NCBI RefSeq assembly: GCF_014648875.1
Contig: NZ_BMRY01000010.1
Span: 1 to 64,000, forward strand
DNA length: 64,000 bases
Reading direction: 5' to 3'
DNA from: Streptomyces parvus
Lineage (GTDB): Bacteria > Actinomycetota > Actinomycetes > Streptomycetales > Streptomycetaceae
Under the pieces are notes generated by a model. It was not told the origin of the DNA, did no database searches, and saw only the letters and a program-made list of their open reading frames with translations. The first letter of the stretch is position 1; each line of letters starts with the position of its first letter. Of this stretch, positions 17,498-26,357 are shown one piece after another. The position numbers and the translations under genes are program-made.

Positions 17498-17845
17498 TCA
17501 GAGGGCGAGGTGGCGGCGCAGAGCCTTGTCGATCTCCGCCATGCGCTGACGGGGCACCTCACCGAGGCGCTTCAGAATCCGGTCGGGAGAGACCGCCCGG
17601 ATCTGTTCGCACTGAACCTTGGAGTTCTGCGGAAGGCGGCTCTCCTCCGCGGTGAGAAGCACCTGGAAGCTGAGGATCCGCGAAGTGTTCGAGGTCAGGG
17701 GCACCACGGCGACGACGCCCCTACCGGACACCTCGGCCGACCGGTTGGCGGCGTTGTTGGAGACGATCACCGCCGGACGCACCTTGTTGGCTTCGCTCCC
17801 CCGCGCGGGCTCCAGGTCCACGAGGTGGATGTCGCCCCTACGCAT
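17498..17845 (-). CDS. MazF/PemK-type endoribonuclease toxin
   Basis: A 115-residue toxin of the MazF/PemK/Kid family, which cleaves mRNA at short sequence motifs. It opens MRRGDIHLVDLEPARGSEAN and continues KVRPAVIVSNNAANRSA, the usual active-site region with Arg of the RPAVIVSN motif, then VPLTSNTSRILSFQV and KVQCEQIRAVSPDRI. The ATG at 17845 overlaps the end of the upstream antitoxin gene by 8 bases, which couples translation. Without the antitoxin the protein should be growth-inhibiting; here the pair looks intact. Confidence 0.9.
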   Translation of the reverse strand: MRRGDIHLVDLEPARGSEANKVRPAVIVSNNAANRSAEVSGRGVVAVVPLTSNTSRILSFQVLLTAEESRLPQNSKVQCEQIRAVSPDRILKRLGEVPRQRMAEIDKALRRHLAL

Positions 17846-18062
17846 CCGTGAGCCCGTCGGCCACCGTGCGGTCCCACAGAGCGGCGTCCTCACTCGCGTC
17901 CCACTCCTGGAACGCCTCGGTGTACTCCGCCTCCAGGCCCGCGGTGCGCAGCGACTCGATAGCGGCGTGTATGACAGCGGACCGGGAACCCGCGTCGGTC
18001 TTCGCCGCGTACTCGTCGACGAAGGCGACATCCTCCTGAGGCAGGCTCACACTGATCTTCAT
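17838..18062 (-). CDS. MazE-like ribbon-helix-helix antitoxin
   Basis: A 74-residue antitoxin for the adjacent MazF. Residues 1-45 (MKISVSLPQEDVAFVDEYA to SRSAVIHAAIESLR) fit a ribbon-helix-helix DNA-binding fold; the acidic tail (YTEAFQEWDASEDAALW) should bind the toxin. It is the first gene of a two-gene operon that overlaps mazF by 8 bases. An inverted repeat 11 bases upstream (18073-18085) is a candidate site for autorepression. It is divergent from the second pepN copy. Confidence 0.88.
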   Translation of the reverse strand: MKISVSLPQEDVAFVDEYAAKTDAGSRSAVIHAAIESLRTAGLEAEYTEAFQEWDASEDAALWDRTVADGLTDA

Positions 18063-18072
18063 ACCAGCGATG

Positions 18073-18085
18073 CTACCAACGGTAG
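18073..18085. promoter_or_regulatory. Inverted repeat upstream of mazE, candidate operator
   Basis: CTACC-AAC-GGTAG forms perfect 5-bp arms around three bases, 11 bases upstream of the antitoxin start, with a further CTACC at 18096. Antitoxin ribbon-helix-helix domains usually bind such repeats at their own promoter. The same interval leads to pepN on the other strand. Confidence 0.45.
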
Positions 18086-18165
18086 GAAGAAGGCGCTACC
18101 CATCGTCCAGCAGGGCCGGACATGGAAGGATGATCCGAAACGTCACCATCAAAGGAGATGACCGC

Positions 18166-20742
18166 GTGCCTGGCACGAATCTGACCCGCGAAGAGGCACA
18201 GGAGCGGGCGCGCCTGCTGACCGTGGACGCGTACGAGATCGATCTCGACCTCTCCGGAGCGCAGGAGGGCGGCACCTACCGGTCCGTGACCACCGTGCGC
18301 TTCGACTCCGCGGAGGCCGGTGCGGAGACCTTCATCGACCTGGTCGCCCCGGCCGTCCACGAGGCGGTGCTCAACGGTGAGGCGCTGGACGTCGCCGCCG
18401 TGTTCCGTGATTCCCGGATCGCCCTGGCCGGGCTGCGCGAGGGCGCCAACGAGCTGAAGGTCGTCGCCGACTGCTCGTACACCAACACCGGTGAGGGCCT
18501 GCACCGGTTCGTCGACCCGGTCGACGAACAGGCCTACCTGTACACGCAGTTCGAGGTGCCCGACGCCCGCCGCGTCTTCGCCTCGTTCGAGCAGCCGGAC
18601 CTGAAGGCGACCTTCCGGTTCACCGTGAAGGCCCCCTCCGGCTGGACGGTCATCTCGAACTCGCCGACGCCGGAGCCGAAGGACGACGTCTGGGCGTTCG
18701 AGCCGACGCCGCGCATCTCCACGTACATCACGGCCCTCATCGTCGGCCCGTACCACTCGGTGCACAGCACGTACGAGAAGGACGGCCAGACCGTCCCGCT
18801 CGGCATCTACTGCCGCCCCTCGCTGGCGGAGTACCTGGACGCGGACGACATCTTCGCCGTGACCCGGCAGGGCTTCGAGTGGTTCCAGGAGAAGTTCGAC
18901 TACGCGTACCCGTTCGCCAAGTACGACCAGCTCTTCGTCCCGGAGTTCAACGCGGGCGCGATGGAGAACGCGGGCGCGGTCACCATCCGCGACCAGTACG
19001 TCTTCCGCTCCAAGGTGACGGACGCGGCGTACGAGGTCCGCGCCGAGACGATCCTGCACGAGCTGGCCCACATGTGGTTCGGCGACCTCGTGACCATGGA
19101 GTGGTGGAACGACCTCTGGCTGAACGAGTCGTTCGCCACCTACACCTCGATCGCCTGCCAGGCGGACGCGGCGGGCTCGAAGTGGCCGCACTCCTGGACG
19201 ACGTTCGCCAACTCCATGAAGACCTGGGCGTACCGGCAGGACCAGCTGCCGTCCACGCACCCGATCATGGCGGACATCAGCGACCTGGAAGACGTCCTCG
19301 TCAACTTCGACGGGATCACGTACGCCAAGGGCGCCTCGGTGCTCAAGCAGCTTGTGGCGTACGTCGGCAAGGACGCGTTCTTCCAGGGCGTGCAGGCGTA
19401 CTTCAAGGCGCACGCCTTCGGCAACACCCGCCTCTCCGACCTGCTGGGCGCGCTGGAGAAGACCTCCGGACGGGACCTGAAGACCTGGTCGAAGGCGTGG
19501 CTGGAGACGGCCGGGATCAACATCCTGCGCCCGGAGATCGAGACCGACGAGAACGGCGTCGTCACCTCCTTCACCGTGCTCCAGGAGGCCCCGGCGCTGC
19601 CCGCCGGCGCCAAGGGCGAGCCGACGCTGCGCCCGCACCGGATCGCCATCGGCGCCTACGACCTCGACGCGGACGGCAAGCTCGTGCGCACCGACCGGAT
19701 CGAGCTGGACGTCGACGGCGAGCGCACGGAGGTGCCCGCCCTGGTGGGCAAGGCCCGTCCGGCGGTCGTCCTGCTCAACGACGACGACCTGTCGTACGCG
19801 AAGGTCCGCCTGGACGCCGAGTCGCTGCGGGTCGTCACCGAGCACCTGGGCGACTTCGCCGAGTCGCTGCCGCGCGCCCTGAGCTGGGCCTCGGCCTGGG
19901 ACATGACCCGCGACGGCGAGCTGGCGACCCGCGACTACCTCTCGCTGGTGCTCTCCGGCATCGGCAAGGAGTCGGACATCGGCGTCGTCCAGTCGCTGCA
20001 CCGCCAGGTGAAGCTGGCGCTCGACCTGTACGCGGCCCCGGAGACCCGTGAGGGCGCGCTCAACCAGTGGACCGACGCGACGCTGGCGCACCTGCGCGCC
20101 TCGGAGCCGGGCAGCGACCACCAGCTGGCGTGGGCGCGCGCCTTCGCGGCCACGGCCCGCAACCCGCAGCAGCTGGACCTGCTCCAGTCGCTGCTGGACG
20201 GCACCGAGTCGATCGAGGGCCTGGCCGTCGACACCGAGCTGCGGTGGGCGTTCGTGCAGCGGCTGGCGGCGGCCGGGCTGCTGGACGAGGAGGAGATCGC
20301 CGCCGAGTACGAGCGGGACAAGACCGCCGCGGGCGAGCGCCACGCGGCGTCCGCGCGGGCGGCCCAGCCGTCCGAGGAGGCCAAGGCCCAGGCGTGGGCG
20401 GCGGTCGTCGAGTCCGGCGAGCTGCCCAACTCGCTCCAGGAGGCGGTCATCTCCGGCTTCGTCCAGCCGGACCAGCGTGAGCTGCTGGCCCCGTACACGG
20501 AGAAGTACTTCGCCTCGGTGAAGGAGGTCTCGGACTCGCGCAGCCACGAGATGGCCCAGCAGATCATCGTGGGCCTCTACCCGGCCCTCCAGGTCTCGCA
20601 GGAGACCCTGGACGCCACCGACGCCTGGCTGGCCTCGGCCGAGCCGAGCGCGGCCCTGCGCCGGCTGATGTCGGAGTCGCGGTCCGGTGTGGAGCGCGCC
20701 CTGAAGGCCCAGGCGGCGGACGCGGCGGCGGCCACGGCCTGA
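18166..20742 (+). CDS. pepN: Aminopeptidase N (M1 family), second copy
   Basis: An 858-residue M1 zinc aminopeptidase, closely similar over its whole length to the copy at 8671. The GAMEN motif is at 264-268, and the zinc ligands are His298 and His302 in HELAH and Glu321 in LWLNESF. The GTG at 18166 with AAAGGAG at 18151-18157 gives PGTNLTREEAQERARLLTVD; earlier in-frame codons cross the mazE upstream region. It differs from the first copy in the acceptor loop (GAMENAGAVTI against GAMENPGMVTF) and in lacking a short N-terminal insertion (the GGPEGDDGDGG region). Which copy is the housekeeping PepN is unclear, but I think this one matches the gene next to mazEF in related genomes. Confidence 0.93.
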   Translation: MPGTNLTREEAQERARLLTVDAYEIDLDLSGAQEGGTYRSVTTVRFDSAEAGAETFIDLVAPAVHEAVLNGEALDVAAVFRDSRIALAGLREGANELKVVADCSYTNTGEGLHRFVDPVDEQAYLYTQFEVPDARRVFASFEQPDLKATFRFTVKAPSGWTVISNSPTPEPKDDVWAFEPTPRISTYITALIVGPYHSVHSTYEKDGQTVPLGIYCRPSLAEYLDADDIFAVTRQGFEWFQEKFDYAYPFAKYDQLFVPEFNAGAMENAGAVTIRDQYVFRSKVTDAAYEVRAETILHELAHMWFGDLVTMEWWNDLWLNESFATYTSIACQADAAGSKWPHSWTTFANSMKTWAYRQDQLPSTHPIMADISDLEDVLVNFDGITYAKGASVLKQLVAYVGKDAFFQGVQAYFKAHAFGNTRLSDLLGALEKTSGRDLKTWSKAWLETAGINILRPEIETDENGVVTSFTVLQEAPALPAGAKGEPTLRPHRIAIGAYDLDADGKLVRTDRIELDVDGERTEVPALVGKARPAVVLLNDDDLSYAKVRLDAESLRVVTEHLGDFAESLPRALSWASAWDMTRDGELATRDYLSLVLSGIGKESDIGVVQSLHRQVKLALDLYAAPETREGALNQWTDATLAHLRASEPGSDHQLAWARAFAATARNPQQLDLLQSLLDGTESIEGLAVDTELRWAFVQRLAAAGLLDEEEIAAEYERDKTAAGERHAASARAAQPSEEAKAQAWAAVVESGELPNSLQEAVISGFVQPDQRELLAPYTEKYFASVKEVSDSRSHEMAQQIIVGLYPALQVSQETLDATDAWLASAEPSAALRRLMSESRSGVERALKAQAADAAAATA

Positions 20743-20901
20743 CCCGCACCCCCGGAGGGGCGTCTTCCTCGCTGCGGCGGATTCGTCGCGGCGGAGGGGG
20801 CGCCCCTTCGGCGTACGTCCGCGCGCGGGTGGGTCTCCCGTGGCCTACGGTCCGAAGGGTCGTCGCATGATGCTTCGGCCGCAGGCCACGGGAGGGTTCG
20901 G

Positions 20902-21462
20902 ATGCCCGGCTCCGCCGCCGTGCCGGTCGTGCTGGCCCTGTGCGCGGGGCTGCTGACGGGCCCGTCGCCCGCGCCCGCCGCTGCCGTGCCTGCCGTCGCC
21001 ACGGCCCCCGCCGCCGACTGCCGGGCCGGTCCGGCGGGCTGCTACGACCTCTACACGTACGGCTACACCCTGGGGCTGCACCCCTTCACCGGGCCGGACG
21101 CCGTACGGCGGCAGCTGACCGACCACTTCTGGCTGTTCCCGGTCAGCGGTGGGTGTGCGGGGCGGATCCGGGCCGGGGCGCGGTGCGAGCTGCTGGGCGG
21201 CAACCCGGTCGAGGTCGAGTACATCGGGGACGACTTCTTCCAGATCAACACGCTGCCGGGCCATCAGCTGGGCCGGGGCATGCACATCCGCTTCGCGTTC
21301 TCGCGGACCCTCGGCTTCCACACGATGACGGTCCGGGCCTGGCAGGACCGGCCCACCGACTGCACGGGCGAGGCCTTCTGCAACGGGGTGAACCGGGCGT
21401 TCGCCTGGGTGACCTGGCGGGTGCTGGCCAAGACGCTGCGCTTCACGGCGTACGCGGCCTGA
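20902..21462 (+). CDS. Secreted protein of unknown function
   Basis: A 186-residue protein with a signal peptide (residues 1 to about 30, ending AAAVPAVATA). The mature part has six cysteines, in ADCRAGPAGCYD, GGCAGRIRAGARCELLGG and DCTGEAFCNG, which could form three disulfides outside the cell. It contains no catalytic motif or family I recognise. The ATG at 20902 has GGAGGG six bases upstream. It converges with the allantoicase gene across a strong hairpin. Confidence 0.75.
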   Translation: MPGSAAVPVVLALCAGLLTGPSPAPAAAVPAVATAPAADCRAGPAGCYDLYTYGYTLGLHPFTGPDAVRRQLTDHFWLFPVSGGCAGRIRAGARCELLGGNPVEVEYIGDDFFQINTLPGHQLGRGMHIRFAFSRTLGFHTMTVRAWQDRPTDCTGEAFCNGVNRAFAWVTWRVLAKTLRFTAYAA

Positions 21463-21498
21463 GCGGCCGACCCGCCGGGCCGCCGGGTCCGTTGGAAA

Positions 21499-21542
21499 CC
21501 GCCCGGCGGGCGGGCGCTGATGCGCAACCGTCCGCCGGGCGG
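21499..21542. terminator. Bidirectional terminator between secreted protein and allantoicase
   Basis: CCGCCCGGCGGGCGG (21499-21513) pairs with CCGTCCGCCGGGCGG (21528-21542), with one G-U wobble, around a 14-base loop. It sits between two convergent genes. Confidence 0.75.
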
Positions 21543-21573
21543 GAACCGGGGGCCGCCAGGAGGCCTTACGGGG

Positions 21574-22728
21574 TTACGCGCCCGACTCCTCGTAGCGGCG
21601 GGTCAGCTCGGCCGCGCCGGACTCCGTGAGGGTGCCGTGCAGCCGCATCCGGGCCACGCCGCCGTCGGGGAAGGCGTCGAGGCGGACGTGGGTGACGACG
21701 GCCTGGGCGCGCAGCACGAAGCGGTGCAGGGTGTCGGGCTGGAGGCGGGTGCGCGGGAGGATCTCGAACCACTCGCCGGTGTCGCCGTTGCGGCCCTGGA
21801 GGGCGATCCAGCCGGCGGAGTTGCCCTTGAGGTAGGCGGTGTCGATCTCGATCGCGCGGACCGCGCCCTGGGCGGGGAGGCGGAAGCGCACCCAGTCGTT
21901 GGTGTCGCGGACCCGGCGGCGGCGGTTCTCCCAGCCGTCGTCCATCTTGCGGGAGGTGCCCGGCAGGATGATCTGGGTGGGCGAGGAGTAGAAGCGGTCG
22001 GAGGCGTCCTCGTACGTACCGCCGTTGAGGACCGAGATCAGGTCGACCGTGCCGAGCGCGGCGAGCCAGGCCGGGTCCGGGACGACCTCGCCGTGCACGC
22101 GGAGGCGGGCGATGCCGCCGTCGGGGTGCTGGCAGAGGCGGATGTGGGTGTAGCGGCGGCCGCTCGTGATCTCGAAGGCGTTGGCCGCGTGGCCGCGTAC
22201 GGGGGTGGGCGGGAGGATCTCCTCCCACTTCACGTCGTCGGCGAGCAGCTGCTCGGGGCCCGGGGCGCCCTCGACGGAGGTGGCCTGCACGGATACGCGC
22301 TGCGGGTAGTTGCCGCGGAAGTGGGCGGTGTCCACGACCAGGCCGCGGATGATGCCGGGCGCGCCGAGGCGGACGATCGCCCAGTCGTGGTCCTCGGGGG
22401 CGGGGAAGGGGTGGTCGGCGTCGGCGCCGCGGCGGCGGCGGGTCTCCCAGCCGTCCATGATCTTGCCCTTGTGCCCGAAGTGCTCGGGGTCGAAGACGGC
22501 GCGCTCGCGGATCAGGAGGTTCTCGCGCTCGGCGAAGAACTCGTCGTTGGCGGCGATCACTCCCGCTCCGAGGCGGCGGTCGGCGAGGTCGACCAGCTCG
22601 GTGAAGGCGAGGTCCCCGGCCTCGCGGTAGTCGGCGTACGGGTCGCCGCCGCCGTAGGGCGCGGCGTCATTGGCATGGGGGTCGGTGTCGGAGTTCTGGA
22701 ATGTGGTCTCGCTCGCGTCGAAGGTCAT
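21574..22728 (-). CDS. alc: Allantoicase
   Basis: A 384-residue enzyme that hydrolyses allantoate to ureidoglycolate and urea in purine breakdown. It has the two similar beta-sandwich repeats typical of the family: first repeat with VIAANDEFFAERENLLIRER, KIMDGWETRRRR and VDTAHFRGNYP, second with VSVLNGG-like start (ISVLNGGTYEDASDRF), MDDGWENRRRR and IDTAYLKGNSAGW. The N-terminal 25 residues are extra and acidic. A LysR gene lies upstream on the same strand, and a palindrome in the 65-base gap could control it. No allantoinase, ureidoglycolate lyase or malate synthase gene is present in the window, unlike the clustered allantoin genes known in S. coelicolor. Confidence 0.93.
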   Translation of the reverse strand: MTFDASETTFQNSDTDPHANDAAPYGGGDPYADYREAGDLAFTELVDLADRRLGAGVIAANDEFFAERENLLIRERAVFDPEHFGHKGKIMDGWETRRRRGADADHPFPAPEDHDWAIVRLGAPGIIRGLVVDTAHFRGNYPQRVSVQATSVEGAPGPEQLLADDVKWEEILPPTPVRGHAANAFEITSGRRYTHIRLCQHPDGGIARLRVHGEVVPDPAWLAALGTVDLISVLNGGTYEDASDRFYSSPTQIILPGTSRKMDDGWENRRRRVRDTNDWVRFRLPAQGAVRAIEIDTAYLKGNSAGWIALQGRNGDTGEWFEILPRTRLQPDTLHRFVLRAQAVVTHVRLDAFPDGGVARMRLHGTLTESGAAELTRRYEESGA

Positions 22729-22765
22729 GTCTCTTACCCTGACGCCACCGGACCCATCAGGTCCA

Positions 22766-22779
22766 GCGAAAGTTTTCGC
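22766..22779. promoter_or_regulatory. Palindrome in front of allantoicase gene
   Basis: GCGAAA-GT-TTTCGC has perfect 6-bp arms around two bases, 38 bases upstream of the allantoicase start and 15 bases after the LysR stop codon. AT-rich arms in a GC-rich gap point to a regulator site; the protein that binds it is unknown. Confidence 0.5.
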
Positions 22780-22793
22780 AGATACCGTTCAGC

Positions 22794-23702
22794 TCAACTG
22801 AAAGATCGAGCGGTCTCGGTGAGTGCCGCGAGGACGCGGGCCACCGCCGGCCCGCTCTCCGCCCCGTGCCGGACCGCCGCCACCACATGGCGGCGCGGCC
22901 GGTCCGCCTCCAGCACCCGCATCACCACGTCCTCGCGGCGCTCCCGGGCGGCCATCCGGGGCACCAGCGCCACGCCCATGCCCGCCTCGACCAGGGCGAG
23001 GATCGCGGTCCAGCCGGCGGCGCTGTGGGCCTGCTCGGGGACGAAGCCGGCCGCCTCGCAAGCGGAGGTGGTGATCTCGGACCAGGGCCCGGAGCCGCCG
23101 AAGATCCAGCGGTCGGCCGCCAGGTCCGCGAGGCGCAGTCCGGGCGCGTCGGCGAGCGGGTGACCGGCGGGGAGCGCCACGTCGAGCGGGTCGGCGAGCA
23201 GCGGGAAGAGGCTGAAGCGGGGGTCTCGGGCGGTGGGCGCGTGGGCGGCCAGCGAGAGGGCCAGGTCCACCTCGCCCGCGGTGAGCAGCTCGTACGCCTG
23301 GGCGGCCTCGGCCTCCCGGACGCGTACGTCGGGCCCCGGGCGGTCCCCGTCGCGCAGCAGCCGGACGGCGGGGACGACGAGGGCGGGCACGGCGGTGGAG
23401 AACGCGGCGACCCTGACCTCTCCGGCCTCGCCGCGCAGATAGCCGGTCAGTTCGGCCTCGGCCCGCTCCAGCTGGGCGAAGACGGCCTCGGCGTGGCGCA
23501 GGACGAGGTGGGCGGCGTCGGTGAGGCGGACCCGGCGGCCCTGGGCCTCCAGGAGGTCCACGCCGAGCTGCTTGGCGAGATTGGTGAGCTGCTGGGAGAC
23601 CGCGGAGGGGGTCATCAGGAGCGCCTCGGCGGTCGCTGTGACCGTGCCCCGGTCGCGCAGGGTGCGCAGGATGCGGAGCTTCTTGACGTCCCACTCGGTC
23701 AT
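22794..23702 (-). CDS. LysR-family transcriptional regulator
   Basis: A 302-residue LysR regulator. The N-terminal winged HTH (residues 1-65) reads VKKLRILRTLRDRGTVTATA, ALLMTPSAVSQQLTNLAKQL, followed by the linker helix LRHAEAVFAQLERAEAELTG and a periplasmic-binding-like effector domain from about residue 90. It lies directly upstream of the allantoicase gene in the same direction with 65 bases between, so it may control that gene, although LysR targets are more often divergent. The effector is unknown. An allantoin-related effector is an inference from context only. Confidence 0.88.
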   Translation of the reverse strand: MTEWDVKKLRILRTLRDRGTVTATAEALLMTPSAVSQQLTNLAKQLGVDLLEAQGRRVRLTDAAHLVLRHAEAVFAQLERAEAELTGYLRGEAGEVRVAAFSTAVPALVVPAVRLLRDGDRPGPDVRVREAEAAQAYELLTAGEVDLALSLAAHAPTARDPRFSLFPLLADPLDVALPAGHPLADAPGLRLADLAADRWIFGGSGPWSEITTSACEAAGFVPEQAHSAAGWTAILALVEAGMGVALVPRMAARERREDVVMRVLEADRPRRHVVAAVRHGAESGPAVARVLAALTETARSFS

Positions 23703-23841
23703 GGGCGCAACCTACCGGGCGGGCGCGGGCCACGGGATGTCCGTCCGGGGCCGCACGCACCGGTGCGCCGCGCGGTGGTTCTCACCGGCGGCGCACCCGT
23801 CGAGCGTGTTGTACGTATCGGACGTGTCGTACGTGTGCGGG

Positions 23842-24072
23842 TCAGACCTGCTTCTTGGACTTGTCCAGGACCATCACCAGGGCCGTGATCACCACGAACA
23901 GGGCGATGGGCGCGACCACGTAGAGACCGATGGTCTCGATCGCGCTCAGGCGCGGAGCCGGGTCGTCACCGTCGTCGGGCGTGAGCGCGAGCGCCGGGGC
24001 CGACATGAGCAGCATCATCAGCGTCGTCCCGGCCGCAACGACGCCGGCGCGCATAGCGTTCTTCTTGTCCAC
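23842..24072 (-). CDS. Small membrane-anchored protein of unknown function
   Basis: A 76-residue protein (70 if the internal ATG at 24054 is used). It has a signal-like N-terminus (MRAGVVAAGTTLMMLLMSAP ending ALA), a short acidic, outward-facing part (TPDDGDDPAPRLSAIE), a second membrane segment (TIGLYVVAPIALFVVITALV) and a basic tail DKSKKQV. The GTG at 24072 gives VDKKNAM and is the longer start; I cannot decide between them. It is placed 20 bases after malQ ends on the same strand and may be the last gene of that transcript. No family is recognised. Confidence 0.6.
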   Translation of the reverse strand: MDKKNAMRAGVVAAGTTLMMLLMSAPALALTPDDGDDPAPRLSAIETIGLYVVAPIALFVVITALVMVLDKSKKQV

Positions 24073-24092
24073 GGTGCCAACGTAGCGAACGC

Positions 24093-26357
24093 CTAGGGAC
24101 GGCGCTCGCCCGGGGGTGCCGTATGAGGCTTTCGGGGCCTGAGGACCTCCATCAGCGCGTGCAGCCGGGGCGAGGCGGTGATCTCCTCCAGGGTGACCGG
24201 ATGACCCTCGGGGTCGGCGATCGGGAGCCTCCAGTTGGGGTACTGGTCCCAGGTGCCGGGAAGATTCTGCGGGCGGCGGTCGCCCACGGTGTCGGGGAGC
24301 CAGACGCCGGTCATCCGGGCGGGGGTGCGCCGCAGGAAGCGGTGGACGGCCCGGACGGCGGCCTCCTCGTCGCCGTCGCCCTCGGGGAGCATCCGCAGCC
24401 GGGCCAGAAGGGCCAGCCACTCGGCGGTGTCGGTGGCGTCCTCGGTCAGCTCCTCCTCCAGGGAACGGGTGAGCAGCCCGAGACGGTGACGCAGCGTCAC
24501 ATGATCGCCGGTCAGCCGGGCGGCGGTGGACGGCAGATCGTGGGTGGTGGCGGTGGCCAGGCAGTCCCGGCGCCACTTCTCCGGGGCGAGCGGCCGGCCG
24601 TCGCCTTCCCAGTCGCGCTCGAACCAGAGCACCGAGGTGCCGAGCACCCCGCGCCGGGCGAGCGCCTCGCGGACCCCGGGGGCGACGGTGCCGAGGTCCT
24701 CACCGACGACGGCGGCCCCGGCCCGGTGGGCCTCCAGGACGAGGACGGCGAGCATGGCCTCGGCGTCGTACGCGACGTACGTGCCGTCGGTGGGCGGGCG
24801 GCCCTCGGGGACCCACCAGAGCCGGAAGAGTCCCATCACGTGGTCGATGCGCAGGGCTCCCGCGTGGGCCAGCAGTCCGCGCAGCAGGCCCCGGTAGGCG
24901 GCGTAACCGGTGGCGGCGAGGACGTCGGGGCGCCAGGGCGGCAGGCCCCAGTCCTGGCCGCGGGCGTTGAACGCGTCGGGCGGCGCGCCGACGGACATGC
25001 CGTGGGCGAAGGCCTCCTGCTGGGACCAGGTGTCGGCGCCGGCCGGATGCACGCCGACGGCGAGGTCGTGGACGATGCCGACACCCATCCCGGCGTCCTC
25101 GGCGGCCCGCTGGGCGGCGGCGAGCTGGCCGGCGGTCAGCCAGGCGAGGCGGCAGTGGAAGTCGACCCGGTCCAGCAGCTCGGAGCGGGCGCGGGAGGTG
25201 CCCGGGGAGCGGGGGTCGCGCAGGGCCTCGGGCCAGGTGTGCCAGTCGGGGCCGTGGACCTCGGCGAGGGCGCACCACAGGGCGTGGTCCTCCAGCGCCT
25301 GCCCCTGCTCGGCCAGGAAGTCGCAGTAGTCGGCGCGGCGGCCGGGGGTGAGGGGCACCTGGACGACCAGCTCCAGGGCCTGGCGCTTCAGCTCCCAGAC
25401 GGCGTCCCGGTCGATCAGGGCGCCCTTGTTCAGCACGGCCTCGCTGAGCGCGGCGGCGTCCTGCCGGAGGTCGTCCAGGGTGGCCCGGTCGCGGACGTGG
25501 CCGTACTCGGGGATCGACTCGACGTGCAGGTGGACCGGGTCGGGGAAGCGGCGCGAGGAGGGGCGGTACGGGGAGGGGTCGGTGGGCTTCCCGGGAACGG
25601 CCGCGTGCAACGGGTTGACCTGCACGAACCCGGAGCCGACGCTGCGCCCGGCCCAGACGGCGAGGTCCGTCAGGTCCCCGAGGTCACCCATGCCCCAGGA
25701 GCGGGCGGAGAGCAGGGAGTAGAGCTGCACCAGGAAGCCGTGGGTGCGCTCGGGCGGCTGTGGCACGCGGGGCGGGGCGGCGACGAGGGTGGCGGTGGCC
25801 CGGCGGTTGTCCGGCGTACGGACGTGGATGCGGTGGACGCCGTGGGGCGGCGGAATCCACCAGGCGGGAGGCGCGGGGGCGGCGGCCTCGTCACCCCGAG
25901 GCGGAACGACTCCCTCGGCGGTCTCGGCGGTCTCACCCGGAGCCGCCCCCGGGGCGTCGGCGGCCGGGGAGCCAGGAGCCGGGGAGCCGGCGGGAGCGCC
26001 GGGGGCCGGGCCCGCCGCCCGGGCCCGCATGCTCAGCGGGGCGGGCGGGCGGCCCGCGGGGTGTCCCGAGGAATCGGACGGCTCCGGCTCGACCGTGACG
26101 GTCGAGCCGGGGGGCAGGCCGGCCAGAGCGGACGGCAGGGGCTCGCCGGCCCAGACCACCACGGTCGGCGGCAGCAGGCGCGAGCGGGACTCCGCGGCGG
26201 CGAGGCACTTCCGTACGTCCGCCGGAGTGCCGGCGTCGACGCCCAGCGCGGCGAGCACGGCGATGACCGTGTCGTCGGGGACGGACACCGTGACATCCGG
26301 CGACGGGGAGTAGGAGGTGGCGACACCGTGCAGTGCGGCGAGCCGGGACAAGCCCAT
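24093..26357 (-). CDS. malQ: 4-alpha-glucanotransferase (amylomaltase)
   Basis: A 754-residue GH77 enzyme that moves alpha-1,4-glucan segments between chains in maltodextrin and glycogen metabolism. The N-terminal 180 residues include an actinobacterial accessory domain with a Pro/Ala-rich insertion. The catalytic part shows RIDHVMGLFRLWWVP (with the nucleophile Asp), VGEDLGTVAPGVREAL (acid/base Glu-Asp region) and ATTHDLPSTAARL (transition-state Asp), the usual GH77 order. The ATG at 26355-26357 directly follows the TGA of the upstream repeat-protein gene (TGAATG), so the two are translationally coupled. Confidence 0.95.
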   Translation of the reverse strand: MGLSRLAALHGVATSYSPSPDVTVSVPDDTVIAVLAALGVDAGTPADVRKCLAAAESRSRLLPPTVVVWAGEPLPSALAGLPPGSTVTVEPEPSDSSGHPAGRPPAPLSMRARAAGPAPGAPAGSPAPGSPAADAPGAAPGETAETAEGVVPPRGDEAAAPAPPAWWIPPPHGVHRIHVRTPDNRRATATLVAAPPRVPQPPERTHGFLVQLYSLLSARSWGMGDLGDLTDLAVWAGRSVGSGFVQVNPLHAAVPGKPTDPSPYRPSSRRFPDPVHLHVESIPEYGHVRDRATLDDLRQDAAALSEAVLNKGALIDRDAVWELKRQALELVVQVPLTPGRRADYCDFLAEQGQALEDHALWCALAEVHGPDWHTWPEALRDPRSPGTSRARSELLDRVDFHCRLAWLTAGQLAAAQRAAEDAGMGVGIVHDLAVGVHPAGADTWSQQEAFAHGMSVGAPPDAFNARGQDWGLPPWRPDVLAATGYAAYRGLLRGLLAHAGALRIDHVMGLFRLWWVPEGRPPTDGTYVAYDAEAMLAVLVLEAHRAGAAVVGEDLGTVAPGVREALARRGVLGTSVLWFERDWEGDGRPLAPEKWRRDCLATATTHDLPSTAARLTGDHVTLRHRLGLLTRSLEEELTEDATDTAEWLALLARLRMLPEGDGDEEAAVRAVHRFLRRTPARMTGVWLPDTVGDRRPQNLPGTWDQYPNWRLPIADPEGHPVTLEEITASPRLHALMEVLRPRKPHTAPPGERRP

